Origin: Bin5 sp965221345
GTDB lineage: Bacteria; Chloroflexota; Anaerolineae; Caldilineales; Caldilineaceae
NCBI GenBank assembly: GCA_965221345.1
Contig: CBDCSD010000001.1
Coordinates: 248,001 to 312,000 of the forward strand
DNA length: 64,000 bases
Direction: 5' to 3'
Position numbers and translations under genes: made by a program. Position 1 is the stretch's first letter; the number at the start of each line of letters is the position of its first letter. The notes beneath the pieces were generated by a model. It made no database searches, had not been told where the DNA came from, and saw only the letters and a program-made list of their open reading frames with translations. Positions 18,730 through 27,814 of this stretch are shown here, in pieces.

Positions 18730-19320
18730 GTTCTTCGCAGCCCTTCGTGGACAAAAAGGTGTTGCCGTTGCCGTTCTTCGCGGTCCTTCGCGGCCCTTCG
18801 CGGACAAAAGGTGTTGCCGTTCTTCGCGGCCCTTCGCGGACAAAAGGTGTTGCCGTTGCCGTTCTTCGCAGCCCTTCGTGGACAAAAAGGTGTTGCCGTT
18901 GCCGTTCTCCGCAGCCCTTCGCAGCCCTTCGTGGACAAAAAGGTGTTGCCGTTGCCGTTCTCCGCGGCCCTTCGCGGCCCTTCGTGGACAAAAGGTGTTG
19001 CCGTTGCCGTTCTCCGCGGCCCTTCGCGGCCCTCCGTGGACAAAAGGTGTTGCCGTTGCCGTTCTCCGCGGCCCTTCGCGGCCCTCCGTGGACAAAAGGT
19101 GTTGCCGTTGCCGTTCTCCGCCGTCCTTCGCAGCCCTCCGTGGACAAAAGGTGTTGCCGTTGCCGTTCTCCGTGCCCCTCCGCGGCCCTTCGTGGACAAA
19201 AAGGTGTTGCCGTTGCCGTTCTTCGCGGTCCTTCGCGGCCCTTCGCGGACAAAAGGTGTTGCCGTTGCCGTTCTTCGCAGCCCTTCGTGGACAAAAGGTG
19301 TTGCCGTGCCTGCCCACAGG
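18730..19320 (+). repeat. about twelve ~52-bp tandem repeats ('gtgttgccgttgccgttc' family)
   Basis: The core 'acaaaaggtgttgccg' occurs about twelve times between 18750 and 19310, mostly 51-53 bp apart, with shorter 36- and 43-bp intervals where part of the unit is missing. Units alternate 'cttcgcggcccttcgtgg' and 'ctccgcggccctccgtgg'. Every frame on both strands stays open because the unit lacks stops. There is no ribosome-binding site or recognisable protein, so I treat it as non-coding. Related units occur at 56.5, 57.3 and 62.4 kb. Confidence 0.9.
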
Positions 19321-19447
19321 ACACGCCCATACAACCTCTCGCAACCGTTGACATTCTGTACAATTTACTGTAACAATAGAATAGTCCCGGCCCGTCGGCC
19401 CCTTCCCTCTCCGTGCACCGTCTGCTCACCACCCAAGGAACATCGGC

Positions 19448-21031
19448 ATGTTCACGTTGCCCTCTTTCATCTGCCCGCCCGCACAGAACCTCCACCGCCT
19501 GCGCAAGACCGCCGTCCTCCTGGCGATCCTCATTCTCGTTGCCGCTCTATCCTCATGCCGACGAAATGCCGCCCCTGCGGACGCACCCTCCTCCGCCTGC
19601 GCCCAGCGCGAACAGCCCGCCCTCATCGCTCTCTACAACGCCACCGGCGGACCGGACTGGCACGACAACAGCAACTGGCTCAGCCAGAAACCATTCTCAA
19701 CCTGGTTCGGCGTTACCACCGCAAGCAATGGCTGCGTCACCCGCCTCGACCTCCAGAACAACAACCTGACCGGCTCAATCCCCCCTGAACTGGGCAGCCT
19801 GCCCATGCTCCAATCTCTCGACCTCAGAAATAACAACCTGGCCGGTCCGATTCCCCCCGAACTGGCAAACGCTTCCAACCTCGAAAGACTCTTCCTCGCC
19901 CCCAACAACTTCACCGGCTGCATTCCCCGTCAGCTGGTGCGCCTCGATGAAAATCTCCCGCGCCTACTCGTTGACAGGATCCGCCGGGAATTGCTCTTCA
20001 CGCCTTTACCCGATCGCTCCGACCTCGGTGACCTCGACCTCTACTACTGCGTCGAGAATCCCGGCCTTCCCATCAACAGCGCTCTCAGCGCGCCTTCAAA
20101 CCTCTCTTACGCCTACCAGGGCTCCTCCATCGTTATCAGTTGGGATCCGGTCAACGGCGCCGACCGCTACAACCTCTACCATGACGACGCCCTCGACTCC
20201 TCCTGCCGCCTATCGCCCTCCGGCAATCCAGTCCTCTGCGACTATCTGGCCACCGTCCTCGCTGAGACCACCTACACACACGCCGACCCCGCCGGCGGCA
20301 GGAACTACTACTGGGTTATCGCCTGCAACAGCAGCGGTTGTTCACCTCTCGACGCCGAGAATGCCGCCAGTCCCCCTGCCGACACTCCCTACAGACCGGG
20401 CCTCGATTACCCCCCCGCCCCCTCCAACCTCACCTACGCTTTCGAAGGCTCCTCCGTCGTCATCAACTGGGACCCGGTTGACGATGCCGACTACTACAAT
20501 CTCTACCATCATGACTCCTTCGCCACCTACTGCAATGTGCAATCCGACGGCTCGTCCACCATCTGCGACCAACTGGCCGCCAACCTCGTCGAGACCACCT
20601 ACACGCACGCCGCCACCGACAGAAGCAACTACTACTGGGTCGCCGCCTGCAACAACGTAGGCTGCTCGCCCGTCGCCGAAGAGAGCCCCGCCAAGCCGGC
20701 CGTGGACATTCCCCCCGCCCCCTCCAACCTCACCTACGCTCTCGAAGGCCCCTCCATCATCCTCACATGGGACCCGGTTGACGGCGCCGATTACTACAAC
20801 CTTTACCATCACCGCGCCTTCGCCTCCTACTGTGAAGTGCGCCCGGACGGCTCGTCCATCTCCTGCGACCAATTGGCCGCCAACCTCGTCGAGACCACCT
20901 ACACGCACGCCGACCCCGACAGACGCAACTACTACTGGGTCACCGCCTGCAACAGGGGAGGATGCTCGCCCGTCGACGTCACAAATGCAGTTAGCCCGGT
21001 CGAATCCGGCCCCGCAGACAATGACAACTGA
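19448..21031 (+). CDS. LRR lipoprotein with three Cys-containing FN3-like repeats
   Basis: 527 residues. A hydrophobic leader ends in lipobox ALSSC (Cys about 37), so it is a predicted surface lipoprotein. Next comes a plant-type LRR cap, 'ALIALYNATGGPDWHDNSNWL', and about three leucine-rich repeats ('LDLQNNNLTGSIPPEL', 'LDLRNNNLAGPIPPEL', 'LFLAPNNFTGCIP'). Three ~100-residue repeats follow, each with 'PSNLTYAxEGSSxxINWDPVDxADYYNLYH', two Cys around 'SDGSSTICDQLA', and 'NYYWVAACNxxGCSP'. These look like fibronectin-III folds with two disulfides. The same repeat occurs twice in the next gene. Adhesion or ligand binding is likely; no enzyme motif. Confidence 0.85.
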   Translation: MFTLPSFICPPAQNLHRLRKTAVLLAILILVAALSSCRRNAAPADAPSSACAQREQPALIALYNATGGPDWHDNSNWLSQKPFSTWFGVTTASNGCVTRLDLQNNNLTGSIPPELGSLPMLQSLDLRNNNLAGPIPPELANASNLERLFLAPNNFTGCIPRQLVRLDENLPRLLVDRIRRELLFTPLPDRSDLGDLDLYYCVENPGLPINSALSAPSNLSYAYQGSSIVISWDPVNGADRYNLYHDDALDSSCRLSPSGNPVLCDYLATVLAETTYTHADPAGGRNYYWVIACNSSGCSPLDAENAASPPADTPYRPGLDYPPAPSNLTYAFEGSSVVINWDPVDDADYYNLYHHDSFATYCNVQSDGSSTICDQLAANLVETTYTHAATDRSNYYWVAACNNVGCSPVAEESPAKPAVDIPPAPSNLTYALEGPSIILTWDPVDGADYYNLYHHRAFASYCEVRPDGSSISCDQLAANLVETTYTHADPDRRNYYWVTACNRGGCSPVDVTNAVSPVESGPADNDN

Positions 21032-21131
21032 ACTGATCGACGGCACGGTTCGATTCCGCTCCCTCCCCAATCGCCCCGCCAGCCGCAAACACACCGAAGC
21101 TTAGAGCATGAGCCATCAAAGGAAAGAACGA

Positions 21132-22775
21132 ATGAAAACGAACGCTGGGCACTTACGTGGGGCCAGTATCTTGCTGGCGATTCTACTCGTTGCTGCAATC
21201 CTCTCGGCCTGCACGCCCACTGAGGAGCCTTCGGAGGAGACGGCCCTATCGACCCCAATGCCGACCTCGACCCTGATGCCGACCTCAACCCCGATGCCGG
21301 CGCCGGAAAGTTCTCGAATGTCCCTTGACGAGTACGCGGCATTCTGTGCTGAATTAGATGCCGGTGAGACAACAGAGGAGGAAGGGGAGATCACCTATGG
21401 GGAGTTTTCGGCAGGCTTGCAGCTGTACATCGGGCTGTTGGCGTCGGTGAACCCGCCACAGGAAGTGAGCGATTGGCACAATACGTTGTTGACGAGTCAA
21501 CGGGAACTGAAAGCAGCAATAGATGAATACCCCGGATCGAAGGATGATCCAATTGAACTTGAACGGTTCTTCACGCTTCTGGTGGCTTACCATGAAGGAT
21601 TGAGCAAGACCGCGCGCGCACTGGACCCGGCGCTCCTGGACTGGCTGATCGCAGCCGGCTGCATGGATGAAGATGTCGCCGCTGCTTCCTTCGAAGGCTG
21701 GCAGGACGGGGGCAATGGCGCCATCGAGAGGGAAGAGTTAACGGTTGGTGTGGGCGTGGAGAGCGCGTTGGACGAAATCAGCGAAACCGACTACTTCATC
21801 TTCCGGGCGGAGGAGGGAAAGGAGTACCTGATAGAGGCCGTTTGGGAGGGGATCTCCTCCATCCGCGTGGAAATTTCGGATGGGTCCACCTTTTCCAGGA
21901 GCAGAAGCAGCAACCGCCCACCGCTCCAGGTCTCATGGACAGCCCCGGAATCAGGCGAATTCCACCTGAATGTCACGCCGGGCGGCGGTTCGGAAGGGGC
22001 GAAAGCCAGCTATACCGTCTCCGTCAACGCACAGACAACGGAGTCAAAAGGAACGGCCGCACTGATTTCTACGCCTTCCCAAAACGCGACGTCAACTCCC
22101 TTGCCCGCGGCTGATCCAACCCCCACGCCCGCGCCGACGGCCGCGCCGACGGCCGCTGCACCCTCCAGGCCATCAAACCTGCTCTACGCCATAGAGGGAT
22201 CGACGATACGGGTCAGTTGGGATGCTGTGGAGGGAGCGGACTACTACAACCTCTACTACGACAACTTTTTCGACTCCAGCTGTTCGCTGCGTGCAGACGG
22301 CAGCCCGGGTTTCTGCGAGGAGTTGGCGACCAATGTTGTTAGTACCACTTACCTCCACACCGACCCCAGTGTAGGCGAAAACTTCTACTGGGTGGTTGCC
22401 TGCAACCAGGCGGAATGCTCGGAGATTGACAGCGACAATCCCGCCGGGCCGGTCGTAGACAGGCCCACCATTCCAGCAACAGTGACCTATGCTTGGGAAG
22501 GGACGACGATACGGATTAGCTGGGACGCTGTGGAGGGAGCGGACTACTACAAACTCTACCATGGCAACTTTTTCGGCTCCAGTTGTTCGTTGGGCGTCGA
22601 CGGCAGCCCGAGCTTCTGCGAGGAATTGGCAACCAATCTGGATGCTACGACCTACCTCCACGCCAACCCCGCTGAAGACCAGAATTTCTACTGGGTGGTG
22701 GCCTGCAACCAGGGCGGTTGCTCCGAGATCGTCTCCGAGGATCCAGCCAAACAAAACGAAGCTGGCGGCAACTAG
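21132..22775 (+). CDS. lipoprotein with PPC-like domain and two Cys-FN3-like repeats
   Basis: 547 residues from the ATG at 21132, which has AAAGGA 7 nt upstream; an in-frame ATG at 21108 is less likely. The leader ends in lipobox ILSAC, then a Thr/Pro/Met-rich linker. A helical domain (about 55-190) is unrecognised. About residues 200-305 resemble a bacterial pre-peptidase C-terminal (PPC) beta domain ('DYFIFRAEEGKEYLIEA', 'GEFHLNVTPGG'). After a Pro/Thr/Ala linker come two repeats of the type in the preceding gene ('ISWDAVEGADYYKLYH', 'FYWVVACNQGGCSE'). The two genes lie 100 nt apart and probably form a surface-protein unit. Confidence 0.83.
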   Translation: MKTNAGHLRGASILLAILLVAAILSACTPTEEPSEETALSTPMPTSTLMPTSTPMPAPESSRMSLDEYAAFCAELDAGETTEEEGEITYGEFSAGLQLYIGLLASVNPPQEVSDWHNTLLTSQRELKAAIDEYPGSKDDPIELERFFTLLVAYHEGLSKTARALDPALLDWLIAAGCMDEDVAAASFEGWQDGGNGAIEREELTVGVGVESALDEISETDYFIFRAEEGKEYLIEAVWEGISSIRVEISDGSTFSRSRSSNRPPLQVSWTAPESGEFHLNVTPGGGSEGAKASYTVSVNAQTTESKGTAALISTPSQNATSTPLPAADPTPTPAPTAAPTAAAPSRPSNLLYAIEGSTIRVSWDAVEGADYYNLYYDNFFDSSCSLRADGSPGFCEELATNVVSTTYLHTDPSVGENFYWVVACNQAECSEIDSDNPAGPVVDRPTIPATVTYAWEGTTIRISWDAVEGADYYKLYHGNFFGSSCSLGVDGSPSFCEELATNLDATTYLHANPAEDQNFYWVVACNQGGCSEIVSEDPAKQNEAGGN

Positions 22776-23075
22776 ATCAACATCCACGCTGGCCGCGGCT
22801 GTTGACACAATACCAGCGCCTATCGAATCGGGCGCTGATCTAAACCAAGAAGCCCCCAAACGCGGTCCGCTCCTCTACAATCCGATTTTCCGGAGATTCC
22901 GGCTGACGCAGGGGCCCAAGCGTCTTCAGACAGCCGCCGCCCCCACCCGGCGCCCAGCGCCTGCCACCCCTCCGACGCGACAAGCCCCAGGCCCGATCGA
23001 AATCCCCGAATCCGGCGCTTTCGCCTGTTTTCAGCCCGCCCATCCAATTCAAACACGCTACAGGAAACCCGCAGA
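22776..23075. other. intergenic region without a supported gene
   Basis: Proline/arginine-coding shadows only. Sequence such as 'ccgcccccacccggcgcccagcgcc' is GC-rich and unstructured. Confidence 0.5.
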
Positions 23076-23104
23076 GATCTATCCCCCCGTGTGCGGGGGA
23101 ACCG
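23076..23104. repeat. solitary 29-nt CRISPR-repeat-like element
   Basis: The plus strand holds CCCCCCGTGTGCGGGGGAA in a 29-nt unit ending AACCG. The GC stem with GTGTG centre and the AACCG end resemble type I-E CRISPR repeats. There is one copy only, with no second repeat at spacer distance on either side and no cas gene in the window. It may be a relic or a chance hairpin. Confidence 0.3.
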
Positions 23105-23125
23105 ATGCCAGCATCCAAGCAGGCG

Positions 23126-23318
23126 ATACACAGCGAATCCAGGCCAGACCCCTTCGTCACCTTATGCCCCTTGATCGGGCCGTAGTCCGCCAGCGCCACC
23201 GCCCGCTGCCTCGGAATACCCCGCACGCCGATACCCGTCAGTAACTCCAGCGACCGAATCTGATTCTTCTCCCCATGCCCACCACCACCATTCTCTCTGG
23301 CACACACGTTCAGCCTGC
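23126..23318 (-). pseudogene. remnant of a third LivJ-type binding lipoprotein gene
   Basis: Read on the minus strand, the region encodes 'QRAVALADYGPIKGHKVTKGSGLDSLC', matching 'QRAVALALADYGPIKGHNVTMGAGLDSLC' of the gene at 12360. In another frame just upstream lie 'CVPERMVVVGMGRRI', matching the 'CVP...TVVVG.GE.IQIR' segment after the lipobox. So there is at least one frameshift and an internal deletion, and everything after 'DSLC' is missing. It is a decayed third copy, about 8 kb from the intact tandem pair. Confidence 0.75.
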
Positions 23319-23448
23319 AGTCTCCACGTCTGCCTGAGAATTCACCAAAACCCAATAGGGAACCAAAAATTGACTATCCACCGCAAGAAGCATATTCTTG
23401 GATAGCCCGCAAGACCACTAGACAAAGGCTCCAAGGAGGCAACCCCTA

Positions 23449-25041
23449 ATGGCCTCAATCCAACATCAGTCGCCCCCAGCACCAGACAACCCCAAAGAAC
23501 CGGACTCCGGCCCGTCCGAAGACCCCGCCATCAATGCTTACAGAGCCGACCTATGGCGCATGGCCGACGCCCTGCGCGGCAGCATGGACGCCGCCGAATA
23601 TAAACACGTCGTTCTCGGCCTCATCTTCCTCAAATACATCTCCGACGCCTTCGAGGAAGCCCGCGCCCAACTCGAGTCCGAACAGGACCAGGGCGCCGAC
23701 CCCGAAGATCCCGATGAATACCGCGGCCAGAACATCTTCTGGGTGCCGCCCGAGGCCCGCTGGTCGACACTGCAAGCCCAGACCCGCCAGCCCACCATCG
23801 GCCAGACCGTCGACGACGCCATGACCGCCATCGAACGCGACAACCCCGCCCTCAAGGACGTCCTCCCCAAGGACTACGCCCGACCCGCCCTCGATAAAAC
23901 ACGGCTGGGCAGTGTCGTTGACCTGGTTAGCAACATCAAACTGGGCGGCGCCGAAGCCCGCGCCACCGACGTGCTCGGCAACGTCTACGAATACTTCCTG
24001 GAACAATTCGCCCTCGCCGAAGGCCGTAAAGGGGGCGAATTCTACACCCCGCGCAGCGTCGTCCGCCTGCTGGTCGAAATGCTGGAGCCCTACCGCGGCC
24101 GCGTCTACGACCCCTGCTGCGGCTCCTCCGGAATGTTCGTACAGTCCATCGAGTTCATCCGCGCCCATGCCAGCGGCAACGGCAACGGCGGCAAAGCCCG
24201 CGCCGACATCTCCATCTACGGCCAGGAATCCAACTACACCACCTGGCGGATGGCCAGGATGAACCTCGCCATCCGCGGCATTGACGGCCGCATCGAACAC
24301 GGCGACACCTTCCACAACGATCGCCACCCCGACCTGCGCGCCGACTACATCCTCGCCAATCCCCCCTTCAACGTCTCCGACTGGGGCGGCGACCGCCTGC
24401 GCGACGACAAACGCTGGCAGTACGGTGTTCCGCCGGTCCGCAACGCCAACTTCGCCTGGGTCCAGCACTTCCTCTACCACCTCGCCCCCCGCGGCAGCGC
24501 CGGCTTCGTCCTCGCCAATGGCTCCATGTCCTCCAACACGTCCAACGAGGGCGAGATCCGCAAAAACACAATCGAGGCCGGCCTCGTCGACTGCATCGTC
24601 GCCCTACCTGCCCAGCTCTTCCGCTCCACCCAGATTCCCGCCTGCCTCTGGTTCCTCTCCCGCGATCGCAACAACCGCGACGAGACCCTCTTCATCGACG
24701 CCCGCAAGTTGGGCCACATGGTCGACCGCGCCAACCGCGACCTCTCCCCGGAGGACATCACCCGCGTTGCCGACACCTACCACGCCTGGCGCGGCAAGGA
24801 GGGCCTGGACGCCTACGCCGACGTCCCCGGTTTCTGCAAGAGCGCCGCCCTCGAAGAGATCCGCAAACACGGCCATGTCCTCACCCCCGGCCGCTACGTC
24901 GGCGCCGAACCTCAGGAAGACGACGGCGTCCCCTTCGAGGAGAAGATGGCGCAGCTGACCGCCCAGTGGCGAGAGCAACAGGAAGAGGCGCGCAGGCTGG
25001 ACGACGCCATCGCTGATAATTTGAAGGCCCTTGGGTTTTAG
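23449..25041 (+). CDS. hsdM: type I restriction-modification methyltransferase subunit HsdM
   Basis: 530 residues with AAGGAGG 9 nt before the ATG. The N-terminal helical HsdM domain (about 25-145, 'LWRMADALRGSMDAAEYKHVVLGLIFLKYISD') precedes the N6-adenine methyltransferase core. SAM motif I is 'VYDPCCGSSGMF' (about 220-231) and catalytic motif IV is NPPF (about 304-307). The C-terminal helices ('REQQEEARRLDDAIADNLKALGF') contact HsdS. With HsdS and HsdR it forms the complex that methylates adenines in a split target. First gene of the island; hsdR is about 9 kb downstream with TA and RT genes in between. GC-rich like the host. Confidence 0.95.
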   Translation: MASIQHQSPPAPDNPKEPDSGPSEDPAINAYRADLWRMADALRGSMDAAEYKHVVLGLIFLKYISDAFEEARAQLESEQDQGADPEDPDEYRGQNIFWVPPEARWSTLQAQTRQPTIGQTVDDAMTAIERDNPALKDVLPKDYARPALDKTRLGSVVDLVSNIKLGGAEARATDVLGNVYEYFLEQFALAEGRKGGEFYTPRSVVRLLVEMLEPYRGRVYDPCCGSSGMFVQSIEFIRAHASGNGNGGKARADISIYGQESNYTTWRMARMNLAIRGIDGRIEHGDTFHNDRHPDLRADYILANPPFNVSDWGGDRLRDDKRWQYGVPPVRNANFAWVQHFLYHLAPRGSAGFVLANGSMSSNTSNEGEIRKNTIEAGLVDCIVALPAQLFRSTQIPACLWFLSRDRNNRDETLFIDARKLGHMVDRANRDLSPEDITRVADTYHAWRGKEGLDAYADVPGFCKSAALEEIRKHGHVLTPGRYVGAEPQEDDGVPFEEKMAQLTAQWREQQEEARRLDDAIADNLKALGF

Positions 25042-25086
25042 TCATCGGTATATCCCGGTTTGTCTGGTGTACCCCAACGGGGTAAT

Positions 25087-25115
25087 TTGACGATTCTCTA
25101 AATATGGATTATTTT
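25087..25115 (+). promoter_or_regulatory. candidate promoter for higBA
   Basis: TTGACG at 25087-25092 and TATTTT at 25110-25115, 17 nt apart, in an AT-rich stretch between hsdM and higB. TATTTT matches the -10 consensus at four of six positions. Confidence 0.3.
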
Positions 25116-25186
25116 GGGAGGGTATTATTCTCAAACTATTAGGGTTGGTTATATAAGTTCGGATTTTGGGAGGTTTTCCGTTCATC

Positions 25187-25480
25187 ATGAGGATTATCGC
25201 CAAAAGACCATTGAGAGAGTTTTGGAGGCGGTATCCTGACGCTGAACGGCCCTTAGAGACTTGGTACAATGAGGTAAAACGGGAAATCTGGGATACGCCA
25301 CATGATCTGAAAGCAAAATATCCGAAAGCCAGACTGATTGGCAGCGGAAGGGTAATTTTCGACATTGGGAATAATCAGTTTCGACTGATAGTGAGAGTCA
25401 ATTACCAGTACCACCAGGTCTACATTCGTTTCATCGGTACCCATGCAGAGTACGACCTGATCGACGCAAATGAAGTGTAA
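25187..25480 (+). CDS. higB: HigB-like mRNA interferase toxin
   Basis: 97 residues from the ATG at 25187, with GGGAGG upstream. HigB group of the RelE superfamily: 'PLREFWRRYPDAERPLETWYNEV' at the N-terminus, 'KARLIGSGRVIFDIGNNQFRLIVRVNY' in the sheet and 'VYIRFIGTHAEYDLIDANEV' at the end, where the conserved His/Tyr/Asp lie. Such toxins cut ribosome-bound mRNA. The toxin gene precedes the antitoxin gene, as is normal for higBA. Sequence is less GC-rich than hsdM, consistent with transfer as a cassette. Confidence 0.9.
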   Translation: MRIIAKRPLREFWRRYPDAERPLETWYNEVKREIWDTPHDLKAKYPKARLIGSGRVIFDIGNNQFRLIVRVNYQYHQVYIRFIGTHAEYDLIDANEV

Positions 25481-25568
25481 TTCAGGCAGAAGCGAGAGGA
25501 GTTGCGTCCCGTTTTTGAGTGCAGTCAATCCGCTGGTCTCGCCACGGTCCGCACAAAAGTGAGGAAAA

Positions 25569-26783
25569 ATGGGGGAAACGATGAGTCTAAAATTCAGATC
25601 CATCAGAACAGAGGAGGAATACGAAGCGGCTCTAGCGCGAATCGACGAAATCTTTGACGCACAGAAGGGTACTGCCGAAGGCGAAGAGCTTGACGAACTG
25701 GCTGACCTTGTCGAGTCTTACGAGGACAAGCATTTCCCAATTGGGCTGCCCGACCCTATCTCTGCCATAGAATTCCGAATGGATCAAGCCAACCTGAGCC
25801 AGAGGGATCTCATCCCCTACATTGGCAGTAGCGCCAAGGTCTCCGAGGTCCTTTCCGGAAAGCGTGATCTCACCATGTCCATGGCGCGCGCCTTGCATGA
25901 GCATCTTGGGATACCCGCTGACGTGCTTCTGCAGAGACCTGGCGTAGAGGCCGATTTCACCTCCGACGAAATCGACCCGCGCCGCTTTCCACTGAAGGAG
26001 ATGGCGAAGCGCGGATGGATTCCAGAACATCGGAATCTGATCGAAAACGGGGATAAGTTGCTTCGCGTCTTGATTGACCAGGCCGGAGGAAAACGGGTGG
26101 CCTCCCTTCCCCTGTACCGTAAGAACGGCCACCGCCGCATCAATGCCAACACCAACCCTCACGCGCTCAGGGCGTGGTGCTGGCGCGTCCTCGCTCTTGC
26201 CAACCAGAATCCACCCCCGACCAGCTACCTGCCAGGCACGGTAACGGAGCAGTTCATGCGTGACGTCGCCCAACTGAGTGTGTATGAAGATGGCCCGCGG
26301 CGCGCGCAGCAGCACCTGGCGGAACATGGCATCGCCCTCGTGATCGAGCATCATCTCCCCCGCACCCATCTCGACGGCGCCGCTCTCTGTCTCCAGAACG
26401 GTCGTCCGGTCATCGGCCTCACCCTGCGCTACGACCGCATCGACAACTTCTGGTTCAGCCTCATGCACGAGCTGGCCCACGTCAGCCTCCATCTCGAATG
26501 CGACGAAAACGAGCTATTTATCGACGACCTCTCGCTGACCGGAGAGGACCCCCTTGAAGATGAAGCTGACGCGTTGGCCCAAGACGCGCTCATCCCCCCT
26601 CAGCTCTGGGAGACCAGCCCGCTGCGTGATAGGGCCACCATTCTGGCAGTCTACACTTTCGCCCGGGAAGTCAGCGTCCACCCCGCAGTCATTGCCGGCC
26701 GCGTCCGCCACGAACAAAGCAACTACCGTCTGCTGTCGCAGCTCGTCGGCAGCGGGGAAGTCAGAAAGCAATTTGAGAGGTGA
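25569..26783 (+). CDS. higA: HigA-like antitoxin fused to an ImmA/IrrE metallopeptidase domain
   Basis: 404 residues. About residues 55-115 form an XRE helix-turn-helix ('ANLSQRDLIPYIGSSAKVSEVLSGKRDLTMSMARALHEHLG'). The C-terminal half holds an ImmA/IrrE-type domain with HELAH (His300, Glu301, His304) and 'EDEADALAQDALIP' downstream, supplying a third ligand. HigA of this enlarged type represses its own promoter and neutralises HigB; whether the peptidase site is active is unknown. ATGs at 25569 and 25581 are both plausible, the second having GGGGGAAACG before it. It follows higB by 88 nt inside the R-M locus. Confidence 0.88.
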   Translation: MGETMSLKFRSIRTEEEYEAALARIDEIFDAQKGTAEGEELDELADLVESYEDKHFPIGLPDPISAIEFRMDQANLSQRDLIPYIGSSAKVSEVLSGKRDLTMSMARALHEHLGIPADVLLQRPGVEADFTSDEIDPRRFPLKEMAKRGWIPEHRNLIENGDKLLRVLIDQAGGKRVASLPLYRKNGHRRINANTNPHALRAWCWRVLALANQNPPPTSYLPGTVTEQFMRDVAQLSVYEDGPRRAQQHLAEHGIALVIEHHLPRTHLDGAALCLQNGRPVIGLTLRYDRIDNFWFSLMHELAHVSLHLECDENELFIDDLSLTGEDPLEDEADALAQDALIPPQLWETSPLRDRATILAVYTFAREVSVHPAVIAGRVRHEQSNYRLLSQLVGSGEVRKQFER

Positions 26784-26885
26784 CCTGTTCGGCGCGAATC
26801 TGCAACGGGCGCTGAAGCAATCCATGAGTATAAGTACCTTCTACCCGAACCGCTTCATCCAAGAGGCATAGAGCACTAACCAACA

Positions 26886-27260
26886 ATGGCAGAAACGCAA
26901 GGAACCGTCTACGGCCTGCTCTCAACCTACTTCCGGGAAGATTCGCTACGAGATATCTGCATAGATGATCGTGGAATTCAGACCGGCCCGTTTGGGAGTC
27001 AACTCCATAAGCGGGACTACGTACCCGTAGGAACGCCAATTATTACAGTAGAGCATCTTGGCGAAAACCGAATCCTTCATGATGATGTTCCTAGAGTTTT
27101 GGACTCTGACCGAGCTCGTCTGAAGAGATATGAGCTAAAGCAAGGAGATATTGTCTTCAGCCGCGTTGGCTCTGTTGATCGCCGGGGTTTAGTAAGGGAA
27201 GCAGAGGATCGGTGGCTATCGTCAGGACGCTGCTTACGGGTAAGGATCGCGGGCCGTTGA
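26886..27260 (+). pseudogene. truncated HsdS (first target-recognition half only)
   Basis: 124 residues resembling the start of a type I specificity subunit: 'REDSLRDICIDDRGIQTGPFGSQL', 'GTPIITVEHLGENRI', 'KRYELKQGDIVFSRVGSVDRRGLV', 'SSGRCLRVRI'. The similarity stops near nt 27240, where a normal HsdS would continue through the rest of the TRD, a conserved helix and a second TRD. The frame ends after four more codons. The DNA then encodes a different protein in another frame, so this is the left side of a recombination junction. A complete hsdS lies just downstream. Confidence 0.7.
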
Positions 27261-27814
27261 TCTACCGGCCGGTCTTGCGCCAGTTGGGGCAACAAGCGGC
27301 ATTGCGTTATCGGGCATACCTAGGTCTGTGCTATCTGTGGGATCGCTACGACGCCGCACATGGGCGGTATATCCAACCGACGCGTCCACGCCTTGCCCGC
27401 GATGCAGAAGATCGAAAGCTCAACGCGGAGGAAAAGATCATCACAGGCAGGGACGGCCGACCGGTGCAGTTGTGGACTATACCGGGTAGGGACGGCCAAC
27501 GCAAGGCGCGCCCTGGAATCGCACCTTTGGATGCGGCAGGGAATCCGGTTGCGCTGGCCGACGCGGCGCAAGAACGCAATCCGGCGGAGATCGACGAGCT
27601 CGTCTTCAACGACGGCATCCGAGAAGCCTATAGGCAAGCCCTTCTCAGGTCTGAGCTCCCGGAGTGGTTTGAGTTTCGCAGGAACCGCGGCACCACCAGT
27701 CACACCTATAACAAAGAGAAGGCGCAAGAGGTGTTCGAGAGCGCTCCAGACTTCCCGCAAGAGGCCCGCTATCTCTTGAATCGACTCCTTGAGAGGAACA
27801 AGTCCCATGACTAG
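27212..27814 (+). CDS. unrecognised protein, probably 5'-truncated at the hsdS junction
   Basis: 200 residues from a GTG at 27212. The first ~11 codons simply re-read the hsdS fragment in another frame; the real homology probably starts at about 27245 ('DRGPLIYRPVLRQLGQQAALRYRAYLGLCYLWDRYD'). The protein is rich in charged helices, with 'HGRYIQPTRPRLARDAEDRKL' and a C-terminal helical part ending 'RYLLNRLLERNKSHD'. I do not recognise the family. The stop overlaps the ATG of the next gene by 8 nt (ATGACTAG), so it was probably part of that gene's original operon. Confidence 0.5.
   Translation: MAIVRTLLTGKDRGPLIYRPVLRQLGQQAALRYRAYLGLCYLWDRYDAAHGRYIQPTRPRLARDAEDRKLNAEEKIITGRDGRPVQLWTIPGRDGQRKARPGIAPLDAAGNPVALADAAQERNPAEIDELVFNDGIREAYRQALLRSELPEWFEFRRNRGTTSHTYNKEKAQEVFESAPDFPQEARYLLNRLLERNKSHD

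Noticed and set aside
18483..19495. Long open frames on both strands across the 18.4-19.4 kb repeats
   Set aside because: All six frames stay open because the repeat unit lacks stop codons; the translations are simple repeats such as 'GNGNTFCPRRAAK', with no ribosome-binding site or domain.
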